A stretch of 19,310 bases of DNA from Candidatus Aminicenantota bacterium. GTDB taxonomy: Bacteria; Acidobacteriota; Aminicenantia; Aminicenantales; UBA8522. The first letter of the stretch is position 1. Every line of letters starts with the position of its first letter. Location: the NCBI GenBank assembly GCA_003524335.1, contig DQHV01000121.1:1835-21144 (forward strand), in the 5' to 3' direction. Shown in pieces: positions 1-7,507 of this stretch. Below the pieces are notes generated by a model. That model did no database searches. It had not been told where the DNA came from and was given only the letters and a program-made list of their open reading frames with translations. The position numbers and the translations under genes are program-made.

Positions 1-240
1 GAGTCGTTGGCTCTCTTCGAGAAGGGAGTCAAGTTGGCCAAGTTCCTCCGGGAAGAGTTGACGAAGGCCGAAAAAAAGGTTGAAATCCTCCTCAAGGACG
101 ACAAAGGAGAAGTCCGGAAAGAGCCCTTTGACCTCGACCGGGAAGTGGGCTTTTCCTCGAAGAAAGAAGTCGAGGAAGGAGATGATGAGGCAGAAGACGG
201 GGATGATGAGGAGGACGAAGAGAAGGAGACTCCCTTCTGA
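1..240 (+). CDS. xseB: Exodeoxyribonuclease VII small subunit, C-terminal part (5' truncated by window edge)
   Basis: This is the C-terminal part of the small subunit of exonuclease VII, which acts with XseA on single-stranded DNA. The reading frame is open from base 1 (E-S-L-A-L-F-E-K-G-V-K-L), so the true start lies upstream of the window. The visible helix 'LFEKGVKLAKF' followed by 'KAEKKVEIL' is the hallmark of the XseB family. After about residue 45 the chain becomes extremely acidic: roughly 25 residues rich in Glu and Asp, ending ETPF. Typical XseB proteins are about 60-80 residues and mostly lack so long a tail. The gene ends 4 bases before ispA, and xseB-ispA-dxs is a common bacterial gene order. 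Identification rests on the motif and on this context. Confidence 0.85.
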   Translation, partial: ESLALFEKGVKLAKFLREELTKAEKKVEILLKDDKGEVRKEPFDLDREVGFSSKKEVEEGDDEAEDGDDEEDEEKETPF

Positions 241-244
241 GCCC

Positions 245-1114
245 ATGCGAATCCAAGACAGCCTGGCGGCGAAAAAGCGCCTGATCGAGAGGGAGCTCGA
301 GCGCCTCCTTTCGCGGGACGATTCCCGCCTCTTCCCGGTCATGCGGTACGCTGTCCTTCCGGGAGGCAAGCGGTTCCGGCCGCTTCTGCTGCTCTCCTCA
401 GGGGCCTGTTTTAACGCCGCACCGCGCCTCCTCCTTCCCTTCGGCTGCGCCATCGAGCTCATCCATAACTATTCTCTCGTCCACGATGATCTGCCGTCTA
501 TGGACAACGATGACTTCCGGCGCTCTAAGCCGACCTGCCACCGGGCCTTCGGCGAGGACCTGGCCATCCTCGCGGGGGACGCACTGCTCACCCTGGCCTT
601 CGAGGTGATGGCCGGTGCCGCCTTTCCTGCGGTCGCGCTGCGGAGGAAACAGGAGGCCATCCGGGTGATCAGCCGGAGCGCCGGGGTCGATGGACTGATC
701 GGCGGTCAGGTGCTGGACATCACTTTGACGCCGGAGAAATTGACCAGGCCGAAAATCGATGAACTCATCCGCAAAAAGACGGGTGCGCTGATCGCCGCCG
801 CGGTCGAGGTGGGGGCCATCCTCGGCCGGGCCCGACCCGCCGAGAGGCGCGACATCTTGGACTACGGAGTGAATATCGGGCAGGCCTTCCAGGTCCGGGA
901 CGATATCCTGGACTCAATCCGGAAAAAGAAAACCGGCATTCCGGACCGGCCCGATTACGTCTCTTTCGCGGGAGAAGAGAAGGCCCGAAAAAGGCTGGAG
1001 GGCCTGGTCCGCCGGGCCGTTAGTACCCTGGAGGGATTCTCGTCCCGGGCCGAGGAGCTCCGCTATCTCTCGGCGTCCCTTCTTGCGCCCGATCCGGAGA
1101 CCGCCGATTCCTAA
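245..1114 (+). CDS. ispA: Polyprenyl synthetase, farnesyl diphosphate synthase type
   Basis: This trans-isoprenyl diphosphate synthase condenses DMAPP/GPP with IPP and probably makes farnesyl diphosphate in the cytoplasm. It has 289 residues, against a usual 290-300. Visible motifs are GGKRFRP (40-46), the first aspartate-rich motif DDLPSMD (81-87, the bacterial type with two extra residues), the following RRSKPTCH and LAGDALL stretches, and the second aspartate motif DDILD (219-223). Tyr76, five residues before the first Asp, suggests a short (C15) product; a longer product cannot be excluded. The ATG at 245 is preferred because the open frame extends upstream only through the xseB coding region. 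It lies 4 bases after xseB, and its 3' end overlaps the proposed dxs start by 32 bases. Confidence 0.92.
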   Translation: MRIQDSLAAKKRLIERELERLLSRDDSRLFPVMRYAVLPGGKRFRPLLLLSSGACFNAAPRLLLPFGCAIELIHNYSLVHDDLPSMDNDDFRRSKPTCHRAFGEDLAILAGDALLTLAFEVMAGAAFPAVALRRKQEAIRVISRSAGVDGLIGGQVLDITLTPEKLTRPKIDELIRKKTGALIAAAVEVGAILGRARPAERRDILDYGVNIGQAFQVRDDILDSIRKKKTGIPDRPDYVSFAGEEKARKRLEGLVRRAVSTLEGFSSRAEELRYLSASLLAPDPETADS

Positions 1115-2978
1115 GCTCCTTGAAGGGATCCGCAGTCCCCAGGACTTGAAGAAGGTCCCGCCGGAAAACCTCCGCCAGGTCGCGGATGAAATACGGGCTT
1201 TGATCCTGGATGTCGTCTCCAAGAACGGCGGCCATCTGGCCTCCAACCTGGGGGCCGTGGAGCTGACGATCGCCCTCCACTATGTCTTCGATTCTCCCCG
1301 TGATACGATCATCTGGGACGTCGGCCACCAGTGTTACACTCACAAGATCCTGACCGGCCGCAGGGAGCGGTTCTGTACCCTGCGGCAGCACCAGGGGCTC
1401 CTGGGGTTTCCCGACCGGCAAGAGAGTGAGCACGATATCTACAATACGGGGCATGCTTCAACGGCCCTGTCGGCCGCCCTGGGCATCGCCGTGGCCAGGG
1501 ACAAGCTCAAGGACGACCATAAGGTCATTGCCGTGGTCGGCGACGGCGGGCTGACCGGCGGCGTCGCCTGGGAGGCCCTCAACCAGATCGGCCACCTGCG
1601 GGAGCCGATCATCATCGTCCTCAATTTCAACGAGATGTCGATCTCGCCGAACGTGGGCGCCCTGTCCAAGTACCTCAGCTACCTCGTCTCCGGCCAGCAC
1701 TATCTCAGGATCAAGGATCAGGCCAAGTCTATCCTCAAGTCCATTCCGGCCGTCGGCCAGCCGATGATCAAGGTCGGCCGGGCGATGGAGGACGCCGTCA
1801 AGAAGGTCTTTTTTCCCGGCCTGGTATTCGAGGAGCTGGGCATTCGGTATGTAGGGCCGGTCCAGGGCCACAGCCTCACCTCCCTGATCGAGGTCTTCGA
1901 AGACGCCAGGACCTATGAGGGTCCGGTTCTGATCCACTGCGTGACCCAGAAGGGACGCGGCTATGCCCCGGCCCGGAGCAACCCGGAGAGGTTTCACGGC
2001 GCGGCACCGTTCAACCGGGCGACGGGCGAGCCGCTCAGCAATGCGACTACGCCCTCATACTCGCAAGTGTTCGGCCAGGCCGTGCTCAAGCTGGCTCGCC
2101 GGGACGAGAGGATTATCGCCATCACGGCGGCGATGCCGGAAGGCACGGGTCTGAGCCGCTTCGCCAGGGAATTGCCCGGCCGTTTCTACGATGTCGGCAT
2201 CGCCGAGCAGCACGCCGTGAATTTCGCGGCGGGCCTGGCCCTGCGAGGGCTCAAACCGGTGGTGGCCATCTATTCCACCTTCCTGCAACGGGCCTATGAC
2301 CAGCTCTACCACGATGTCTCGCTCCAGGATCTGCCTGTCGTCTTCGCCCTGGACCGCGCCGGCATCGTCTCGGATGACGGGCCGACCCACCAAGGGGTCA
2401 ACGACATCATCTACCTGCGCCACATGCCCCACATGATCGTCATGGCACCCAAGGATGAGAACGAGCTGCAGCGGATGCTGAAATCAGCACTCAGCTACGG
2501 CCATCCGACGGCCATCCGTTTCCCCAAAGACAAAGGGCGCGGGGTGCCGCTCGAGGACGAGCCCCAGGAGATCGCGCCGGGACGGAGCGAGCTGCTCAAG
2601 GAGGGGAAGAGCCTGCTGCTGGCCTATGGCAGTATGGTCTACCCGGCCCTCGAGGCCGCTTCCGAGCTCGAGAAAGAGGGTCTTTCCCTGGCCGTCATCA
2701 ACGCCCGGTTCGTCAAGCCCCTGGATGAGGAGGCCATCCTTCCCTACGCACAGAAGGGGAACGTGGTCATCACCATCGAGGAAGGTGTCGTCAGCGGGGG
2801 GTTCGGGAGCGCGGTCCGGGAGTTCCTCGACCGGGAGAAGCGCTTCGACGTCCGCTTTCTCGCGATCGGGCTGCCGCCGGAGGTTTACCCGCTTGGGAAG
2901 GCCGAGCAGATCCGGAAGATCTACGGGCTGGACGCGGCCGGCCTGGCCGGCCGGATCCGGCGGTTTTTCGCTGAATAA
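1083..2978 (+). CDS. dxs: 1-deoxy-D-xylulose-5-phosphate synthase
   Basis: DXS condenses pyruvate and glyceraldehyde-3-phosphate to DXP, the first step of the MEP isoprenoid pathway, using thiamine diphosphate and Mg2+. It has 631 residues, the normal family length. His51 (in GGHLASNLG) and His82 (in WDVGHQCYTHK) match conserved active-site histidines. GDGGLTGG near residue 153 is the ThDP/Mg motif, and IAEQHAV near 374 carries the catalytic Glu, followed by the transketolase pyrimidine-binding and C-terminal domains. The start is TTG at 1083, inside the end of ispA. The family begins with a 'KLL..I.SP.DLK' segment that starts at residue 11 here, and no ATG or GTG precedes it in frame. No strong ribosome binding site is visible, so translation is probably coupled to ispA. 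Confidence 0.95.
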   Translation: MRPIRRPPIPKLLEGIRSPQDLKKVPPENLRQVADEIRALILDVVSKNGGHLASNLGAVELTIALHYVFDSPRDTIIWDVGHQCYTHKILTGRRERFCTLRQHQGLLGFPDRQESEHDIYNTGHASTALSAALGIAVARDKLKDDHKVIAVVGDGGLTGGVAWEALNQIGHLREPIIIVLNFNEMSISPNVGALSKYLSYLVSGQHYLRIKDQAKSILKSIPAVGQPMIKVGRAMEDAVKKVFFPGLVFEELGIRYVGPVQGHSLTSLIEVFEDARTYEGPVLIHCVTQKGRGYAPARSNPERFHGAAPFNRATGEPLSNATTPSYSQVFGQAVLKLARRDERIIAITAAMPEGTGLSRFARELPGRFYDVGIAEQHAVNFAAGLALRGLKPVVAIYSTFLQRAYDQLYHDVSLQDLPVVFALDRAGIVSDDGPTHQGVNDIIYLRHMPHMIVMAPKDENELQRMLKSALSYGHPTAIRFPKDKGRGVPLEDEPQEIAPGRSELLKEGKSLLLAYGSMVYPALEAASELEKEGLSLAVINARFVKPLDEEAILPYAQKGNVVITIEEGVVSGGFGSAVREFLDREKRFDVRFLAIGLPPEVYPLGKAEQIRKIYGLDAAGLAGRIRRFFAE

Positions 2979-3003
2979 TCTCTACTGCTTCCATAATAAT
3001 AGT

Positions 3004-3789
3004 ATGATTAAAAGAGAGAGGGCCGACAAGCTCGTCCTTAACCAGGGCCTGGCCCAGAGCCGCGAGAAGGCCCAGGCGCTCATCATGGCCGGACTCGTCA
3101 CCGCCGGCGGCCGGAAGGTGGAGAAACCGGGTGAGCTCCTCGACACCGAGGTTTCACTCGCCGTGCGCGATGGCATCCCCTATGTGAGCCGGGGCGGGCT
3201 GAAGCTCGCTGAGGCGCTGGAGGCGTTCGCCGTGCGGGTCGCCGGGAAGGTTGCCGCCGACCTGGGAGCTTCAACCGGCGGGTTCACGGATTGTCTCCTT
3301 CAGAGAGGGGCGAGGGTGGTCTATGCCGTCGACGTCTCGACGAGCCAGCTTGACTGGCGGCTGAGGCGCGACCCGCGGGTGGTTCCTCTTGAGAAGAACG
3401 CCCGTTATCTCAGCGCGGAGGACTTCCCGGAGCGGCCGGGCATCGTGACCGTGGACCTTTCTTTCATCTCCGTGCTCAAAGTGCTTCCGGCAGTCCGAAA
3501 TTTCCTGGCCGGCGGAGATGTGCTCTGCCTGCTCAAGCCCCAGTTCGAGGTAGGAAGAGGGCAGGTGGGAAAAAGGGGGGTCGTCCGGAATCCCCTGCAG
3601 CATGAGGGAGTTTTGAACCAGCTGCTTCAGGGCGCACGCGAACTGGGTTTCGGCGTCCGCGGTCTTCACGGATGCAAGGTCCGCGGACAGAGGGGGAACA
3701 GAGAGTTCTTTGTCTACTGGATGTTGACGGGACCGTCCTTATCTCCGGACAAAGCCCGAGAACTGGTCAGGGAGGTGGTCTATGGGTAA
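3004..3789 (+). CDS. tlyA: TlyA-family rRNA 2'-O-methyltransferase (S4 + FtsJ domains)
   Basis: The protein has 261 residues: an N-terminal S4 RNA-binding domain (about 5-60) and an FtsJ/RrmJ-like Rossmann methyltransferase. YVSRGG (60-65) and the SAM-binding motif ADLGASTGGFTD (85-96) are clear, followed by LKPQFEVGR further on. Characterised TlyA proteins methylate ribose in 16S and/or 23S rRNA. They are often labelled hemolysin, but the rRNA role is better supported. ATG 3004 is chosen because it opens directly onto the S4 domain; the frame extends upstream only through dxs codons. There is no Shine-Dalgarno-like sequence in front. A CATAAT box at 2992-2997 lies just upstream but has no convincing -35 partner. 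The last 8 bases overlap nadK. Confidence 0.9.
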   Translation: MIKRERADKLVLNQGLAQSREKAQALIMAGLVTAGGRKVEKPGELLDTEVSLAVRDGIPYVSRGGLKLAEALEAFAVRVAGKVAADLGASTGGFTDCLLQRGARVVYAVDVSTSQLDWRLRRDPRVVPLEKNARYLSAEDFPERPGIVTVDLSFISVLKVLPAVRNFLAGGDVLCLLKPQFEVGRGQVGKRGVVRNPLQHEGVLNQLLQGARELGFGVRGLHGCKVRGQRGNREFFVYWMLTGPSLSPDKARELVREVVYG

Positions 3790-4639
3790 AAAGATCGAAA
3801 CGGCGGGCGTTGTCATCAAGCCACATGCGCCCAATATTGAAAAGATCTTGCGGGACCTGATGGAGGGCCTGGAGGAGAGAAAGATCGCCTGCCTTCTCGA
3901 AGACGTGGCCGCGCGCAAGCTGCTCCTGAAGGAAGGGCTGCCGCGCGAGGAGCTTCCGGGCCGGGTTGACCTGATGATCGTCCTCGGGGGAGACGGCACC
4001 CTTCTCAGCATCGCCCACCTGGCCGCCCAGAGGAATGTCCCGGTGCTGGGTGTCAACCTGGGGCGCCTCGGTTTCCTGACCGAAGTGCCGACCGACGAGA
4101 TCTATATCACGCTGGATTCCTTTCTCGCCGGCCAGGAAGGGATCATAAGTCCCCGCCTGCTCCTCGAAGCCGGCTGCCGCGGCAAGAGCTACTACTGCCT
4201 GAATGATGTCGTCATCAACAAGGGGGCCGTCGCCCGGATGATCCAGATCGGGATCTGGATCGACGACAGGGAGATAGCCGCCCTGAAGGCCGATGGCCTG
4301 ATCGTCTCGACCCCGACCGGATCGACCGCCTATTCTCTATCCGCGGGAGGGCCCATCGTCCAGCCCTATGTCCCCGCTCTCGTGCTGTCGCCCATCTGTC
4401 CTCACACCCTATCCTTCCGGCCCATGGTCGTCGCCTCCGGCTCCAGGATCAGACTCCAGCTCCTGACGGCCGGCGAAGAGGTCTACCTCACGCTGGACGG
4501 GCAGAGGGGCATCACCTTGGGGAAGAACGACATCATCGAGATCAAAAGGGCCGAATTTGCGCTCAACCTCCTCTCCTCGCCGAAGAGAAACTATTTTGAC
4601 CTGCTCAAGGAGAAGCTGGCCTGGGCCACCTTTCCCTAA
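3782..4639 (+). CDS. nadK: NAD kinase (ATP/polyphosphate-dependent)
   Basis: NAD kinase phosphorylates NAD to NADP in the cytoplasm. It has 285 residues, a normal length. GGDGT (69-73, catalytic Asp71) is the signature, followed by GVNLGRLGFL (90-99). The usual 'NE' pair appears as N141-D142 in LNDVVINKG, and TPTGSTAYSLSAGG spans 177-190. The ATG at 3782 overlaps the tlyA stop and is preceded by GGGAGG, a good ribosome binding site, so the two genes are probably translated together. It is the last gene of the leftmost + strand run. A repeat remnant and a new promoter follow. Confidence 0.94.
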   Translation: MGKKIETAGVVIKPHAPNIEKILRDLMEGLEERKIACLLEDVAARKLLLKEGLPREELPGRVDLMIVLGGDGTLLSIAHLAAQRNVPVLGVNLGRLGFLTEVPTDEIYITLDSFLAGQEGIISPRLLLEAGCRGKSYYCLNDVVINKGAVARMIQIGIWIDDREIAALKADGLIVSTPTGSTAYSLSAGGPIVQPYVPALVLSPICPHTLSFRPMVVASGSRIRLQLLTAGEEVYLTLDGQRGITLGKNDIIEIKRAEFALNLLSSPKRNYFDLLKEKLAWATFP

Positions 4640-4720
4640 AAGGCTCGGATTCAGGCTCGTCAGCCCGCTTCGCTGCGGAGAGCTTTCGTTAGGGACTCCC
4701 CCTCGCTCTATTAATAGGCG
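4640..4720. repeat. Short degenerate copy of a dispersed intergenic repeat
   Basis: This non-coding stretch begins directly after the nadK stop. Its core, 4671-4706, aligns with 7617-7651 at about 32 of 36 columns with one gap. Shared blocks are CGCTGCGGAG, GCTTTCG, AGGGACTC and CCCTCGC, in the same order and orientation. The left edge GGCTCGG (4642-4648) also resembles the left edge of the other copy (7507-7513), and both copies abut a stop codon. Relative to the longer copy, about 80 bases of the middle are missing and the clear inverted-repeat pairing is lost. It also contains a tandem AGGCTCG at 4641-4647 and 4653-4659. It looks like a decayed or deleted member of the same repeat family. 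Confidence 0.55.
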
Positions 4721-4740
4721 AAAAAGAGGAATCCGCATGT

Positions 4741-4769
4741 TTGACAATTGACCGCCCCGCCATTAAGAT
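4741..4769 (+). promoter_or_regulatory. Sigma70-type promoter for glgA-trxA-trxB
   Basis: A perfect -35 box TTGACA (4741-4746) is separated by 17 bases from a -10 box TAAGAT (4764-4769, 4 of 6 consensus). Transcription would start around 4776, only about 5 bases before the glgA ATG at 4781. There is no Shine-Dalgarno sequence in front of that ATG. The glgA message would therefore be leaderless or nearly so. The call is from sequence only. Confidence 0.6.
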
Positions 4770-4780
4770 GATTTCCTCCG

Positions 4781-6253
4781 ATGAGAAACGAACTTCGAGT
4801 TGCCCTGGTCACTCCGGAAGCCGCTCCCCTTGCCAAGTCGGGTGAGCTGGCGGAATTCTGCTCGGCGCTTCCCCGGTATCTGACCTCCCTCGGCCTGAAA
4901 GTTTCGCTGATCATTCCCAGGTACAGCACCCCTCAGATCGCTTCGCTGGATGCGGCCGTCGTTTTTCCCGAAATCTCAATCCCGCTAAACGGGGAGCGGG
5001 CCAAGGCGTCCGTCTTCCGGGCGGAACAGAGGGGCTATGACATCTATCTCATTGACAGCCCCAAGTACTTCTTGCGCGAGAACATCTACGGTCCACCCAC
5101 CGGGAACTACCTGGACAACGACGAGCGCTTCGTCTTCTTCAGCCGGGCCGCGCTGGAGTTCCTGCGGCAGGCCGGCCTGTCTGTCGATGTTATCCACTGC
5201 CATAATTGGCCGACCGCCCTTATCCCCGTTTTTCTGCAATCCCATTACCGGGAGGATTCCGCCCTCAATTCCGTGGCCAGCCTCCTGACGCTTCATAACA
5301 CCGCTTATCAGGGCGAGTTCCCTGCCGAGTGCCTGGCCCTGACAGATTTGAACTGGGATTTTTTCAGCCCGCGGCATCTTTCCCTGAACGGCAAATTCAA
5401 TTTCCTCCAGGCAGGCGCCGAGTATGCCGACCTGGTCAACACGGTGAGTTCGACCTACGAGAAGGAGCTTCTGTCCAGGAAATCCGGGTCCGGGCTGAGC
5501 CGTGTCCTGAGGAAACGAAGGAAGAACTTTACCAGCGTTGGCAACGGCATTGACCGGGATACCTGGGACCCGGGAATGGACCCCTACATCGCCGCCAACT
5601 TCGGCCCTGGCCGGCTCGAGGGGAGGACGAAATGCAGGCAGGACCTTATGGCCGTGATGGGGCTCGCCCCGTCTGCGGAGATCCCCCTCCTCGCTTTTGT
5701 CTCCCATCTGTCCCGCCATAAAGGTGCCGATATCCTGGCCCAGTCCCTGGAGGCGATCGTCAATCTCGGGGCCGGGGTTGTGATCTGCGGCGAGGGAGAG
5801 GAGCGGTATCAGAAGGAGTTCCAAGCTGCCGCCCGCCGATTCCCCGGCCGGGTCGTCTTCCGCCTCGAGTCGAACCCGGTGCTAACTCACAAGGTCATGG
5901 CCGGCGCCGACATCCTGCTCATTCCCTCGCTCACCGAGCCCAGCGGGCTCAACCTGTTTGCCGCTTTCCGGTACGGGGCGGTCCCTGTCGTCCGGGCCAC
6001 CGGCGGTTTGAAGGAGGCGGTTCGCGCCCACAACTCCAGGACGGGATCCGGCAACGGCTTTGTCTTCCGCGATTATTCGGCCGAGGCCTTGCTCCGTGCC
6101 GTCAGGCAGGCCGCCGACTGCTACACCGGGAATCCGGTCCAATGGCGGAAACTCATGGAGGAGGGGATGCGCCAGGAATTCTCCTGGGAAGACACGGCCC
6201 GCGGTTATGCAGGGCTCTATCAAAGGGCCCTTGAATTCAAGAGAGGAGGCTGA
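4781..6253 (+). CDS. glgA: Glycogen synthase-like GT5 glycosyltransferase (divergent GlgA)
   Basis: The family transfers glucose from ADP- or UDP-glucose onto alpha-1,4-glucan. It has 490 residues, the normal GlgA length, with an N-terminal GT5 domain and a C-terminal GT-B domain. Visible features are LVTPEAAPLAKSG at the N-terminus, DVIHCHNW (the DVVHAHDW-like acceptor-side motif), TLHNTAYQG, a GNGID segment and EPSGL (386-390, usually EPCGL). Two usually strict sites differ. The nucleotide-sugar motif K-T-G-G-L is K19-S-G-E22-L. The position matching E. coli Arg300 in 'SRLT..KG' is His309 (SHLSRHKG), while the lysine is kept as Lys314. Activity or donor specificity may therefore differ. No branching enzyme, ADP-glucose pyrophosphorylase or phosphorylase gene is adjacent. 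The stop lies one base before the trxA start. Confidence 0.85.
   Translation: MRNELRVALVTPEAAPLAKSGELAEFCSALPRYLTSLGLKVSLIIPRYSTPQIASLDAAVVFPEISIPLNGERAKASVFRAEQRGYDIYLIDSPKYFLRENIYGPPTGNYLDNDERFVFFSRAALEFLRQAGLSVDVIHCHNWPTALIPVFLQSHYREDSALNSVASLLTLHNTAYQGEFPAECLALTDLNWDFFSPRHLSLNGKFNFLQAGAEYADLVNTVSSTYEKELLSRKSGSGLSRVLRKRRKNFTSVGNGIDRDTWDPGMDPYIAANFGPGRLEGRTKCRQDLMAVMGLAPSAEIPLLAFVSHLSRHKGADILAQSLEAIVNLGAGVVICGEGEERYQKEFQAAARRFPGRVVFRLESNPVLTHKVMAGADILLIPSLTEPSGLNLFAAFRYGAVPVVRATGGLKEAVRAHNSRTGSGNGFVFRDYSAEALLRAVRQAADCYTGNPVQWRKLMEEGMRQEFSWEDTARGYAGLYQRALEFKRGG
6244..6249 (+). promoter_or_regulatory. Ribosome binding site that fixes the TTG start of trxA
   Basis: AGGAGG lies 5 bases upstream of TTG 6255, inside the last codons of glgA. 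It is the strongest ribosome binding site nearby, and it supports a TTG start for trxA despite the frame being open further upstream. Confidence 0.7.
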
Positions 6254-6254
6254 A

Positions 6255-6581
6255 TTGTCCACGGATATTCACAGCGTTACTGACGCCGATTTCGAAGAGG
6301 AAGTGCTGAAGTCTCCGCTTCCTGTTCTGATCGATTTCTGGGCGGCCTGGTGCGTTCCCTGCCGGATGATTACACCCACTGTCGAGCAAATCGCCGAGAG
6401 CCATAATGAGAAGCTCAAGGTTGCCAAGATGAACGTCGATGAGAACATGAAAACACCCGGCAAGTACGGCATCCGCGGTATCCCGACGCTCCTCCTCTTC
6501 AAGGGGGGCGAGCTCAAAGAGACGATGGTGGGCGTGCAGTCGAAAGACAAGATCATCGAGATCATTTCCAAGCATCTATGA
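6255..6581 (+). CDS. trxA: Thioredoxin with a WCVPC active site
   Basis: This 108-residue cytoplasmic thioredoxin is a disulfide reductant that would be recharged by the neighbouring TrxB. The fold is clear: LIDFWAAWCVPC (active site W32-C33-V34-P35-C36), a later VDEN segment, and GIRGIPTLLLFKGGE with the cis-proline. The usual active site is WCGPC; here Gly is replaced by Val, which in other thioredoxins shifts redox potential and substrate preference. The TTG start is chosen because AGGAGG sits 5 bases upstream and it gives the standard length; the longer open frame runs through glgA. It starts one base after the glgA stop and overlaps trxB by an ATGA junction. Confidence 0.93.
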   Translation: MSTDIHSVTDADFEEEVLKSPLPVLIDFWAAWCVPCRMITPTVEQIAESHNEKLKVAKMNVDENMKTPGKYGIRGIPTLLLFKGGELKETMVGVQSKDKIIEIISKHL

Positions 6582-7507
6582 GCGCCGGGGCCGCTTATGA
6601 TGTCGTGATCATCGGGGCCGGGCCGGCCGGCCTCGCCGCTGCCGTTTACACCGGCCGGGGACGCCTCCAGACCGTCGTTTTAGAGAAGGCAATCCCGGGC
6701 GGACAGATCCTGCTCACCGACTGGGTGGAGAACTACCCCGGCTTCCCGGAAGGCATCGCGCCCTTCGAGTTGACGGACAATTTCCGGAAACAGGCCGAGA
6801 AGTTCGGGGCGGTGATCGAGACTGACGAGGCCAAACGCATCCGGCGCGAAGAGAATGACTGGATGGTCCATGGCCAGAGTAAAGAATACAGGGCGAGGGC
6901 GGTGATCATCGCCAGCGGCGCCGCTTACAGGAAACTGGGAATACCCAACGAGACGCGGCTGACCGGGAAAGGGATCTCCTACTGCGCCACCTGCGACGGC
7001 CCTTTCTTTCGGGACGCCGTGGTGGCGGTCGTGGGCGGCGGTGACAACGCCCTGACCGAGGCTGTTTTGCTGACGAAGTTCTGCCGGAAGCTGTACATCC
7101 TCCACCGGCGCGACCAGTTCCGGGCTATCAAAATCCTGCAGGAGCGGGTGTTCGCCAACCCCAAGATCGAGGTCCTCTGGAATTGCGTCGTCGACGCGGC
7201 CGAGGGCGAGCACCATCTCGAGCGGATCATCGTCCGGAGTAGCAAGGAAGACAGAGTCTTTCCGCTGCCACTCGACGGGCTTTTCGTCTCCATCGGCATG
7301 GACCCGCACACCGAGTTCGCCAGAGGAGTTGTGGAGCTCAACGAATGGGGCGAGGTTAAGGTGGATTCCCGGATGGCCACATCGCAGCCCGGAATCTACG
7401 CCGCGGGGGATGTGGCCGACGCCTGCCCCAAGCAGGTGGCCACGGCGGTGGGCGCCGGAGTCCACGCCGCGCTTTCAGTTAACGAATACTTGGAATCCTT
7501 GGAATAG
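6578..7507 (+). CDS. trxB: Thioredoxin-disulfide reductase (NADPH)
   Basis: This FAD- and NADPH-dependent flavoprotein reduces oxidised thioredoxin. It has 309 residues, the typical low-molecular-weight TrxB length. The FAD-binding motif GAGPAG is at 13-18, and the redox-active C136-A-T-C139 is followed by DGPFF. The NADPH motif GGGDNA is at 153-158, HRRDQFRA at 176-183 contains the arginines that favour NADPH, and the second FAD motif AAGDV is at 275-279. The start overlaps the trxA stop (ATGA), so the two genes are coupled. It is the last gene of the + strand run before the convergent intergenic element. Confidence 0.95.
   Translation: MSAGAAYDVVIIGAGPAGLAAAVYTGRGRLQTVVLEKAIPGGQILLTDWVENYPGFPEGIAPFELTDNFRKQAEKFGAVIETDEAKRIRREENDWMVHGQSKEYRARAVIIASGAAYRKLGIPNETRLTGKGISYCATCDGPFFRDAVVAVVGGGDNALTEAVLLTKFCRKLYILHRRDQFRAIKILQERVFANPKIEVLWNCVVDAAEGEHHLERIIVRSSKEDRVFPLPLDGLFVSIGMDPHTEFARGVVELNEWGEVKVDSRMATSQPGIYAAGDVADACPKQVATAVGAGVHAALSVNEYLESLE

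Noticed and set aside
80..244. N-terminal extension of ispA from ATG 80
   Set aside because: Those codons overlap xseB in another frame and give a Lys/Arg/Ser-rich sequence unlike any polyprenyl synthetase. ATG 245 gives the family length.
2964..2997. Promoter for tlyA (T-rich stretch plus CATAAT)
   Set aside because: The -10-like box is good, but no -35 at suitable spacing is convincing and the genes are otherwise tightly packed.
2626..3003. N-terminal extension of tlyA from 2626
   Set aside because: It lies inside dxs and reads as low-complexity Ser/Arg. The S4 domain begins right after ATG 3004.
4557..4751. Small open frame after nadK
   Set aside because: It spans the nadK end and the repeat remnant, has no ribosome binding site and no family resemblance.
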